Position numbers and translations under genes: made by a program. This document shows, piece after piece, positions 23,001 through 29,642 of a stretch of DNA of 64,000 bases (position 1 is the stretch's first letter; each line of letters starts with the position of its first letter). The stretch is from Sphaerotilus microaerophilus. GTDB lineage: Bacteria > Pseudomonadota > Gammaproteobacteria > Burkholderiales > Burkholderiaceae_C. The notes under the pieces are model-generated. The model worked only from the letters and a program-made list of their open reading frames with translations. It did no database searches and was not told the origin of the DNA. The stretch spans positions 558,001 to 622,000 of the forward strand of contig NZ_AP025730.1 in NCBI RefSeq assembly GCF_023734135.1, in the 5' to 3' direction.

Positions 23001-24379
23001 GGCGCCACCGTCATCGACACCTCGATTTCGGAGCCGTCGCTGCGCAGCAATACCTCGTCCACCGGCGCCACCGGGTCGCCCTGCAGCACGAGTTCGCGGC
23101 GCTGCTGGTCGCTGCGGTGGCGGTCGGGTGGCAGCAGCAGTGGCGGGCACGGGCGGCCCAGGACCTCGGCGGCAGTGCGGCCGAAGATGCGCTCGGCTGC
23201 GCGGTTCCAGGCGGTGAGCCGACCGTCCAGCGCCTCGGCGATGATGGCGTCGCTGGAGTTTTCCAGCAGCGTGGTCATGCGTGCGCGGTGCGAGCGGATG
23301 AGCTGGACGCGGCTGCGGTTGACCAGGTGGGCGTACAGCAGCGCGGCCAGCAGCAGCGAGGTGAAGGCGCCGACGGCAAAGACGGTCTCCGGCCGGGTCT
23401 GGTTGAGCCGGGCCACGAAGGCCGGCGTGGCGTGCAGTTCGACCAGCCAGTCGCGCCCGAACACCGCGCGGTGCACGTGGCGCAGGCGTGCGGCATCGTG
23501 CGCCGGGGCGGTGCCCGCCGAGCGTGCACTGGTCACTGCTGGCATGGGCAGGGTCGGCGCATCGGCCGGGCCATAGAAACGCACCGGCGCCTCCGGGGCG
23601 CTGGTGTCGAACAGCCGCAGCGTGAACTCGCCGCTGCGCGGTTCGAACCCCGCGATCACTTCGTCCATCACCAGCGGCGTGTAGGCCCAGCCAAAGGTGG
23701 CGGCCTCGCGCGTGGCGTCGTTCGAGACCTCGTTCAGGGTTGCCGGGTCGCCACGGTAGATCGGCAGCAGGATCAGGAAGGCGTGCAGTGGCCGGCCGGT
23801 GGCCTGCACCAGCGTGATCGGCCCGGTGATCGCGGCCTGGCCGCTGTGCGCCGCACGGTCGGCCGCGGCGCGGCGCTGCGCCTCCGAGGCGATGTCCAGG
23901 CCCACTGCCTGGTCGTTGCGCTCCACCGGTTCGATGTACTGGATGACATAGCGCGGCCCCTCATGCGGTGCCAGGCTGTGTACCTCGAAACCGGGCCGGC
24001 CGTCGCGCCGCGCCGCGGCGGTGAACGCGGCCTCCTGCTCGCGCGGGACCCGGCGGATGAAGCCGAAGCCGCGGGCGCCGGGAAACTCGCGGTCGATGTC
24101 GCGCGAGGCGTGGTAGGCGCGGAAGCGCTCGTGCGTGATGCCATCGACGCCCACGGTGAGGATGGCGCCGCGCACGCCGCGCAGGCCGTACTCGAACCGG
24201 CGCACCCGTTCGACCAGCTGGTCGGCGCTGCGCTGCGCCAGGGTGTCCAGCTCCTCGGCCACCTGCTCGGCATTGAGGCGCTCCTGCTGGAGGGCCGCGA
24301 GTCCGGCGCACAGCACGCCCACGCCGAGCAGCCCGGCCGCCTGGCGCAGGCTGCGGCGCAGCTGCCGTGATTCAGGCAT
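20099..24379 (-). CDS. Large hybrid sensor kinase: CHASE-PAS-PAS-HisKA-HATPase-pseudoREC-REC-HPt
   Basis: 1426 residues from the ATG giving MPESRQLRRSLRQ. TM1 is about 12-30. A CHASE extracellular ligand domain spans about 60-270 (ARGFGFIRRVPREQE, FEVHSLAPHEGPRY, ATFGWAYTPLVMDEV). TM2 is about 331-352. Two PAS/PAC units follow (ITDVNDNFCRISGYRREEL), then HisKA with SHEMRTPLNAL (His656), the ATPase (GSGLGLSIVRHL), a receiver-like domain without its acidic residues, a true receiver (LMDVQMPQMDG, Asp1116) and an HPt (LLHKLRGSAGMLGA). The start overlaps the REC-GGDEF stop by 8 bp, so the two are coupled. CHASE domains bind small ligands; the ligand here is unknown. Confidence 0.92.
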   Translation of the reverse strand: MPESRQLRRSLRQAAGLLGVGVLCAGLAALQQERLNAEQVAEELDTLAQRSADQLVERVRRFEYGLRGVRGAILTVGVDGITHERFRAYHASRDIDREFPGARGFGFIRRVPREQEAAFTAAARRDGRPGFEVHSLAPHEGPRYVIQYIEPVERNDQAVGLDIASEAQRRAAADRAAHSGQAAITGPITLVQATGRPLHAFLILLPIYRGDPATLNEVSNDATREAATFGWAYTPLVMDEVIAGFEPRSGEFTLRLFDTSAPEAPVRFYGPADAPTLPMPAVTSARSAGTAPAHDAARLRHVHRAVFGRDWLVELHATPAFVARLNQTRPETVFAVGAFTSLLLAALLYAHLVNRSRVQLIRSHRARMTTLLENSSDAIIAEALDGRLTAWNRAAERIFGRTAAEVLGRPCPPLLLPPDRHRSDQQRRELVLQGDPVAPVDEVLLRSDGSEIEVSMTVAPITASDGHIVGIGRTIRDISERKSAERQMQQFTAALERQVAARTSELAAALREHQALLGTIQSHALYSVTDPRGQITDVNDNFCRISGYRREELVGRTHRVVNSGTHDAGHWAGLWRTIAAGQVWRGEICNRTKDGALYWVDSIIAPFFDEQGRIERYVSIRTDITARREAEAARAAQRAAEAASAAKSAFLATMSHEMRTPLNALIGLSHLLEGSRLDAEQRDCLTKIQIAGRSLLGVINAVLDLAKIEAGEMTLEHLPFDLRALLDEVVALLTPQAVAKRLTLELHTATPLPAWVRGDAARLRQILINLTGNAIKFTEQGRVEIHVAPATVDDHGHDQGHGGTGPDAGRPLLRFTVRDTGIGIAAQDQARLFEPFVQADASTSRRFGGSGLGLSIVRHLAQMMGGEVGMHSRLGEGSAFWVQLPLEPAAPGSTAASEPGGPSGPISARGFTLLIGHADAAQRQALVELARTLGWQAEALADGAAAVARQHVRATQGVAADALLIEWPAALGHTGPPELATLAALDASADPAWRPPVVVCGSEPGLADEALAARVVDAVLRLPAEVPDLFNAVSQAVARREGCAARVLQASRLETGAGRWLAGLRVLVVDDSAINLEVAERILAREGAQVATCTSGEAAIERLRAAPAGWDAVLMDVQMPQMDGHEATRRIRHDLGLTELPVIALTAGVLTAERQHALDKGMDDFIGKPLDPRTLVLTLRRHVERVRGSPLPLTARAGRSPRRLLTEPRASRDAAQIPPIEGIDQADLLTRLGSDARLFATLLRQVLRDFAVLADLPSSPPGQPRACLPSEPERLPALLHKLRGSAGMLGAVDVARLAGAAEQAMRSGDDPGLDAALQALATGLRCLRDASAEFLARHAEPDDEAPADGPANAPPLHTEDLRELAELLRRQDLAALDRFQILSPALRGAWGAERYRRARAAVDELQFRQALEVLEEGASGGNDVSS

Positions 24380-25304
24380 CGCCCGTGGTCGGGGCGACGA
24401 CGCAGCGCGCGCGCCCCTCGCGCTTGGCCTGGTACAGGGCCTGATCGGCCGCGGCCACGAGCGCTGTCGATGGCATCGGCCGGCCCTCACCGGGGCTGTG
24501 GCGCCCCAGTACGGTGGCGATGCCCACGGACACGCTCACCTGCGCGCCCAGCGGCGAGGCCGGGTGGGGCAGGTGCAGCGCCTGCACGGCTGCGACCACG
24601 GCCTCGCCGACGTGGCGGGCGCCGGCGGCATCGGTGCGTGGCAGCAGCAGCGCAAACTCCTCGCCGCCATAGCGTGCCACCAGGTCGGCAGGGCGGCGCA
24701 CCACCGTCTGGAGCGCCTCGGCGACGCGGCGCAAGCAGACGTCGCCTGCGGGGTGGCCGAAGTGGTCGTTGTAGGCCTTGAAGTGATCGATGTCGATCAT
24801 TGCCAGCGACAGCGGCTCGGCCTGGCGCCAGGCGCGCTGCCCTTCGCGGTGCAGCCACTCGTCGAAGCAGCGCCGGTTGGCCACGCCGGTCAGCGCGTCG
24901 GTCAGCGCGGCGCGGCGCAGCTCATCGGTCAGCGCCTTCAGGCGCAGCTGGGTCTGCACGCGTGCCACCACCAGCGGTGCCTGGGGCGGCTTGCTGATGC
25001 AGTCCACCGCCCCGGCGGCGAGGCCGGCCAGCTCGGTCTGGGTGTCGCTGTGGCCGGTCACGAAGATCACGGGCACGTCGGCCAGGAGCGGGTCGGCCTT
25101 GAGGCGGGTGCAGACCTCGAAGCCATCCATGCCCGGCATGTCGGCATCGAGCAGCACCAGGTCGGGGGGGGACTCCTGCGCCAGCCGCAGCCCCTCGGCG
25201 CCGGAGAGGGCAAAGCGCAGCCGGCCCTGCTCGGCCAGCATGCGACCGAGCAGCTGGATGCTGGCGGGGTCGTCGTCGACGATCAGCAGCGACGCCTGGG
25301 TCAT
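24372..25304 (-). CDS. Response regulator with GGDEF diguanylate cyclase domain
   Basis: 310 residues. The receiver (about 1-120) has LLIVDDDPASIQ and LVLLDADMPGMDG. The GGDEF domain (about 140-305) has ALTDALTGVANRRCFDEW, MIDIDHFKAYND, the active-site GGEEF and, exactly five residues before it, RPAD, the RxxD inhibitory site for c-di-GMP feedback. It should make c-di-GMP when phosphorylated. It begins 15 bp after the tandem-receiver gene, and its stop overlaps the start of the CHASE kinase, which is a likely phosphodonor. Confidence 0.95.
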   Translation of the reverse strand: MTQASLLIVDDDPASIQLLGRMLAEQGRLRFALSGAEGLRLAQESPPDLVLLDADMPGMDGFEVCTRLKADPLLADVPVIFVTGHSDTQTELAGLAAGAVDCISKPPQAPLVVARVQTQLRLKALTDELRRAALTDALTGVANRRCFDEWLHREGQRAWRQAEPLSLAMIDIDHFKAYNDHFGHPAGDVCLRRVAEALQTVVRRPADLVARYGGEEFALLLPRTDAAGARHVGEAVVAAVQALHLPHPASPLGAQVSVSVGIATVLGRHSPGEGRPMPSTALVAAADQALYQAKREGRARCVVAPTTGDA

Positions 25305-25319
25305 GGCCGTGCGGGTGGC

Positions 25320-27245
25320 TCAGTCCGGCAGTTGCAGGGCGGGCTCGGCCGCCTGCGCGCCCCAGCGCGGCAGGCGCACCTGGAAGGTGGGCGAGCCGCC
25401 AGGGGGGCCGGCATCGAGCTGCACCTCCGCGCCCAGGGCGGTGAGCAGGTGGTGGGTCACGGCCAGCCCGAGCGCGGTCCGGTCCATCGGGGCGGGGGGC
25501 ACCTCGGTGCCGGGCAGGGGCCAGCGCAGACGCCGCAGCTGTGCGGGGCTCCAGTCCCAGCCGGCGGCGCTGAGGGCCAGGCACACCCGGTCGCCTTCGG
25601 TGGTCACGCGCAGCCGTGGCGCCCCTGCGTCGGCGGCCGTGCTGGCGCTGGAGAGCAGGCGCTGCAGGCAGCGTTGCAGCCGCGTCGGGTCGCTGGCCAC
25701 CTGCGGCAGGTCGGCGGGCAGGTTGGTGAGGAGATCGGCCGGCAAGTCGCCGCGGGTGGGCGCAGGCCGGTCCGCGGCGACCCAGGCGGCGTGCAGGCAG
25801 CGGCCCAGATCCACCGCGGCGCACTGCACGGCGGGCAGCTCCGGCGCGAGGCCCAGCAGGTCGTCGATGTCGTGCAGCAGCAGGGCCTGGTGCTGTGCCG
25901 CCTCGCGCAGGGTCTCGGTGCTGGCGGGCCGGCCGGGCTGCGCCAGTGCCTCGGCGCCGTCGCGCGCCAGGGCCACGAGGCGCTGCAGGGTCAGCAGCTT
26001 GCTGGGCGCCTCGTCGTCCAGGTCCGTGGCCACGGTGGGCGGGGCGGTCTGCAGCAGCAGGCTGCGCAGTGGTTCGCCAGGGCCGTCGTGCATGCGGCAG
26101 GTGGCCAGCAGGTCCTGCCAATCGCCGTCCAGGCGGGTGAGGCGCCAGGGCTGCGCGATGCCGTCCGGCGTGGGTGGCCAGGTGGGCTGGGTGCCGGGCG
26201 GGCGGTCGAGGCGCTGCACCGCACGCCACAGCGCTTCGGCCGGTTGCCCGGGCCCCGCCTCGGCGCCCAGGCCCAGCAGGCGGCGTGCGGCGCCGTTGAG
26301 CCAGTCGACGTGGCCGGCGGTGTCGAGCAGCAGCAGCGCATCGGGCTGAGCCTCGGCGAGCGCCGCGAGCCGCCGCGCGGCGGGGGTGCTCGCTGCGGCG
26401 GCGGCGTCGGCCAGCGTGCCCGCCGGTGCCGCCGCGCTCGGGCGCAGCGCGTGCTGTACCCGGGCCTTGAGCACCGCCGGGCGGTAGGGCTTGCCGATGA
26501 AGTCCACCGCGCCCGCGTCCAGCGCCATCGCCTCGGTGATCGGGTCGTCCGATCGGGTGACGAAGATCACCGGTGTGGCAGCGAGTGCGGTATCGGCCTT
26601 CAGGCGCCGGCAGACTTCGAAGCCGTCCAGCCCCGGCAGCTGGGCGTCGAGCAAGATGATGTCCGGCCTGACCTGCGCGGCCAGGCGCAACGCCTCCTCG
26701 CCGCGGGTGGCGAAGTGGAACTGCACCGACAGGGCTTCCAGCGCATTGCGCAGCATCTTGATGGCCACCACATCGTCATCGACGATCAGCACCCGCAACG
26801 GGCGCGGCGGCGGCGGGGCCGGCGGCTGGGGCTGAGACTGTGGCTGCATGGTCGGGGCGGCCTGGCGGGCACGCAGCTGGGCATGCACCCGCGCCAGCAG
26901 CTGCGGTCCCTGCAGGGGCTTGGGGATGAAGTCGGCCGCGCCGAGTTCGAGCGCGGCCACCTGCTGCTCGTCGCCCGCATGGGCGGTCACGATGAGCACC
27001 GGCACCTGTGCCAGCGCCGAGGGCTCCTGGCGCAGGGCGCGGCACAGCTCCAGGCCGTTGCCGTCGGGCAGTTCGAGGTCGAGCAGGATCAGGTCGGGCG
27101 TGCGCTCGCGGGCCAGTTCGAGCGCCTGGGCCGCCGAGCGGGCAAAGCGGATCTGGGCCTCGTCGGACAACAGACACCACAGCACCTGGATCGTGGAGAT
27201 GTCGTCGTCGACCAGGAGGATGTGGGGGCGGCGACTCGTGTCCAT
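25320..27245 (-). CDS. Tandem-receiver protein with PAS and degenerate histidine-kinase module
   Basis: 641 residues. REC1 (about 8-125) has ILLVDDDISTIQ and LILLDLELPDGNG. REC2 (about 152-268) has VLIVDDDVVAIKM and IILLDAQLPGLDG. A PAS-like segment (ALLLLDTAGHVDWLNGAARRLLGL) and a kinase-like C-terminus follow. The dimerisation helices around QALLLHDIDDLLGL lack the SHExRTP box, and the ATPase region keeps only remnants (DPTRLQRCLQRLL, TALGLAVTHHLL). It is probably catalytically dead, acting as a phosphate sink or scaffold. It is the first gene of a three-gene operon; GGGAGA precedes the ATG. Confidence 0.83.
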   Translation of the reverse strand: MDTSRRPHILLVDDDISTIQVLWCLLSDEAQIRFARSAAQALELARERTPDLILLDLELPDGNGLELCRALRQEPSALAQVPVLIVTAHAGDEQQVAALELGAADFIPKPLQGPQLLARVHAQLRARQAAPTMQPQSQPQPPAPPPPRPLRVLIVDDDVVAIKMLRNALEALSVQFHFATRGEEALRLAAQVRPDIILLDAQLPGLDGFEVCRRLKADTALAATPVIFVTRSDDPITEAMALDAGAVDFIGKPYRPAVLKARVQHALRPSAAAPAGTLADAAAAASTPAARRLAALAEAQPDALLLLDTAGHVDWLNGAARRLLGLGAEAGPGQPAEALWRAVQRLDRPPGTQPTWPPTPDGIAQPWRLTRLDGDWQDLLATCRMHDGPGEPLRSLLLQTAPPTVATDLDDEAPSKLLTLQRLVALARDGAEALAQPGRPASTETLREAAQHQALLLHDIDDLLGLAPELPAVQCAAVDLGRCLHAAWVAADRPAPTRGDLPADLLTNLPADLPQVASDPTRLQRCLQRLLSSASTAADAGAPRLRVTTEGDRVCLALSAAGWDWSPAQLRRLRWPLPGTEVPPAPMDRTALGLAVTHHLLTALGAEVQLDAGPPGGSPTFQVRLPRWGAQAAEPALQLPD

Positions 27246-27353
27246 GGTGGTCTCCCGCTTGGCTGCGGCACATGCTAGCAGCTGATGCGATGTCCCCGTG
27301 CGAATGTGCCGGTTCCGGCGCGCCGGCCTGCCAGCGCGCGCCTGAGCGCCGGG

Positions 27354-28004
27354 TCAGGGCGCCGAGCAGGCCACCCAGGCGCGGGCGCCCATGGCCTCGC
27401 GCAGGCGGGGCAGGTTGGCCTGGGTCTGTGCGTCGGCGCGCGGCAGCCGCAGGGTGTGGGCGGTGGTGGGGGCGACCAGCCGCACCACCCGCACGTACTT
27501 CACTTTCTGGGCCGTCAACCGGGCCTGCAGGGCGCGCGCGTCGGCCTCGGTCCCGTAGCGGCCAAACAGCAGGCCGGGCTCGTAGCCCGGCAGGTTGCGC
27601 GCCTCCTCGAAGGCGATCTGGCGCTTGCGCAGGTCATCCATGCGGCGCTGCATCAACTCGGGCTTGGCATAGGGGCCGACGTAGACCATCCACTGGCCGG
27701 GCTTCTCGCGGGTGATGAGCTGCCAGCTGCCCTCGGGCAGGGCCGTGCGCAGCGCCGTTTCGGCGCGGCCGAGCTCGGCGGGGCTGAACGGGCCGGCCTC
27801 GACGCACACCGGTGCCGGCGTGCGCCGGGCCAGCGTGGCGGGGGGCAGGATCTGGATGTCCTGCGGTTGCACCTGGCGCGCCAGCCGCTCGGGCTCGCGG
27901 TCGCCCTGGGGCGACAGGCCGATCAACCCGGTCAGCCAGCCCTGGGTCCACGCGAAGAAGGCCAGGTTGGCCGCCACCAGCACGACGAGCAGCCACCTCA
28001 GCAT
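27354..28004 (-). CDS. SPOR-domain-like membrane-anchored protein
   Basis: 216 residues. It has one N-terminal membrane helix (LRWLLVVLVAANLAFFAWTQGWL) and then a periplasmic part. Two beta-alpha-beta units resemble the SPOR fold that binds denuded septal peptidoglycan: CVEAGPFSPAELGRAETAL...WMVYVGPYAKPELMQRRMDDL and LLFGRYGTEADARALQARL. The ATG overlaps the birA stop by 7 bp. In related genomes the birA neighbourhood often carries coaX before such a gene; no coaX lies between them here. The 108 bp between this stop and the tandem-receiver start hold nothing recognisable. Confidence 0.75.
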   Translation of the reverse strand: MLRWLLVVLVAANLAFFAWTQGWLTGLIGLSPQGDREPERLARQVQPQDIQILPPATLARRTPAPVCVEAGPFSPAELGRAETALRTALPEGSWQLITREKPGQWMVYVGPYAKPELMQRRMDDLRKRQIAFEEARNLPGYEPGLLFGRYGTEADARALQARLTAQKVKYVRVVRLVAPTTAHTLRLPRADAQTQANLPRLREAMGARAWVACSAP

Positions 28005-28873
28005 GGGCGCACGCTCACTTCGCCGCTGGCGATGCGGTGGGTCTGGCCGGCGTCGTCGCGCAGGCAGAGCTCGCCGCCGGGCGCGATGCCGGTGACGCGG
28101 CCGACGAGGTCGCCGGCACTGGCGCGGCGCCCGGCCAGGACGTCGCGCAGGGCGTAGGCCGCCAGCAGCGGCGCCAGGCCCTCGCGCTCGAAGCGCTGCA
28201 GGGCCGCCAGTACCGCCGGGGCGATGCGCTGCAGCACCGCCGGGGCGGTGATGCCCGGCTCCAGCTCGTCCAGGCAGGCGTAGCCGGTGCGGAACTCGCC
28301 GCCTTCGCCGCGCGGCGGGCGCAGGTTGATGCCGATGCCCACCACCGCCCAGCGCGCCAGGCTGCCGCGCGCACCGGCGGCGCTGCTGCGCAGGGCCTGC
28401 GCCTCGATGAGGATGCCGGCGAGCTTGCGGTCGTCGCCGCGCAGCCAGAGGTCGTTGGGCCACTTCAGGCCGATGCGCGCGCTGCTGCCGGATTCACGGT
28501 CGTCCGATCGGGTCGGGTCGAGGGCCTCGGCCACCGCCAGCCCGACCGCGAGCGACAGGCCGGACCAGTCGGCAGGCTCCAGCGCGAGCCCGAGCGAGCA
28601 GGTCAGCGTGCTGCCCGGCTCGGACCACCAGCTGCGACCGAGCCGGCCGCGCCCGGCGGTCTGCCGCTCGGCCACCAGCCACACGGGGGCCGGTGCCTCG
28701 CCCGTGGGCGTGGCCCGGCGCTGGCGTTCGAGCAGCTCGGTGTTGGTCGAGCCGGCCTCGGCCCGCACCTCCACGGTGGTGCCGGGCACGATGGCCTGCA
28801 GGCGCTGCTGCAACGCGGCGGCGTCCCAGTCGAAGGCGAGCACGGTGGGGTCCAGGGTCACGAGGGTGGTCAC
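27998..28873 (-). CDS. birA: Biotin--[acetyl-CoA-carboxylase] ligase, class I (no DNA-binding domain)
   Basis: Attaches biotin to the carboxyl-carrier protein via biotinyl-AMP. 291 residues starting at a GTG. Markers: AGSTNTELL, the adenylate loop GRGRLGRSWWSEPGS, LKWPNDLWL with the catalytic lysine, KLAGILIEA and VVGIGINL. The small C-terminal SH3-like domain ends in IASGEVSVRPC. The E. coli N-terminal helix-turn-helix is missing, so it should not repress biotin genes. It lies 4 bp after the SET gene and overlaps the SPOR gene by 7 bp. Confidence 0.95.
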   Translation of the reverse strand: MTTLVTLDPTVLAFDWDAAALQQRLQAIVPGTTVEVRAEAGSTNTELLERQRRATPTGEAPAPVWLVAERQTAGRGRLGRSWWSEPGSTLTCSLGLALEPADWSGLSLAVGLAVAEALDPTRSDDRESGSSARIGLKWPNDLWLRGDDRKLAGILIEAQALRSSAAGARGSLARWAVVGIGINLRPPRGEGGEFRTGYACLDELEPGITAPAVLQRIAPAVLAALQRFEREGLAPLLAAYALRDVLAGRRASAGDLVGRVTGIAPGGELCLRDDAGQTHRIASGEVSVRPC

Positions 28874-28877
28874 CGCG

Positions 28878-29459
28878 TCAGCGCTTGCGGTTGGGCTTGG
28901 GCTTGGGCCCGAGCATCGTGCCGCGGCAGGTGGGCGCCCCGCACCAGCAGGCGTACTCCTTCTTCAGCCTGGGGGTGTAGCGCTCGTCGATCACCAGGCG
29001 GTAGTCGAAGAACAGCTCCTCGCCCGCGGCGATGTCGCGCAGGGCTTTGATGAAGATCCGGCCGTCGGCGTCCTCGGTCTCGCAGTTGGGGGCGCAGGCG
29101 TGGTTGATCCAGCGCGCGGCGTTGCCGTTCACCCCGCCGTCGATCACGCGGGCGTCGTCCAGGTGGAAGTAGAAGGTGTGGTTCGGCTGCGCCGGGTCGT
29201 GCGGGTGGCGGCGCAGCGCCTCGTCCCAGCTGATGACCTCGCCCTTGTACTCGATGAGGGTCTCGCCCGCGGCCAGGGGCTGCAGTGCGAACACGCCCTT
29301 GCCGTGCACGCCGGAGCGACGCACCTGGATGCGCCGCCCGCCGCGGGTGGGCGAAGCCGCCTCGGCGGCCTTGGCCGGGCCGGCCGGCGGGGCGTCGGCA
29401 GCGGATCGACCGGAGGTACCGGTCGGTCGGGGCGGGCGCGGCGCACGGGTGGACGGCAT
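28878..29459 (-). CDS. SET-domain protein-lysine methyltransferase
   Basis: 193 residues. A roughly 45-residue proline/alanine/arginine-rich N-terminus precedes the SET domain: RRSGVHGKGVFALQPLAAGE (SAM-binding start), YKGEVISWDEA, the pseudoknot motif WINHACAPNCE, and IAAGEELFFDYR with the catalytic tyrosine. A post-SET-like zinc site, YACWCGAPTCRGTM, and a basic lysine-rich tail follow. SET proteins methylate lysines; in bacteria the targets are mostly unknown. It is the first gene of a SET-birA-SPOR leftward set and divergent from topB. Confidence 0.9.
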   Translation of the reverse strand: MPSTRAPRPPRPTGTSGRSAADAPPAGPAKAAEAASPTRGGRRIQVRRSGVHGKGVFALQPLAAGETLIEYKGEVISWDEALRRHPHDPAQPNHTFYFHLDDARVIDGGVNGNAARWINHACAPNCETEDADGRIFIKALRDIAAGEELFFDYRLVIDERYTPRLKKEYACWCGAPTCRGTMLGPKPKPNRKR

Positions 29460-29642
29460 GGGTGGGCGGATTTTCTGGTTAGATTGGGGGTGTGGGTGCG
29501 TGCGCAGGTACGCACCTGCGTGGACGTGTGGGCGAGCGCGTGTGCAGGCGCACGCGTGACGCCGATTGTAGAGAGGGCACCGGCGGGGGTCGGTGCCGGG
29601 CCGTTGCGGCCCGCCAACTTCCCGAACACAGAATCGTCTCCC
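29460..29642. promoter_or_regulatory. Divergent SET/topB intergenic region with a perfect palindrome
   Basis: The region contains CGCAGGTACGCACCTGCG (29503-29520), a 7 bp inverted repeat around ACGC, set in a purine/pyrimidine-alternating GT/GC tract (about 29488-29555). This could be a regulator site or a supercoiling-sensitive element. AATCTAACCAGAAAAT on the minus strand near 29472-29488 is the AT-rich part and the best candidate for the SET promoter. No clear topB promoter was found. Confidence 0.4.

Noticed and set aside
20834..24370. 1178-codon plus-strand open frame
   Set aside because: Antisense to the CHASE hybrid kinase; low-complexity translation.
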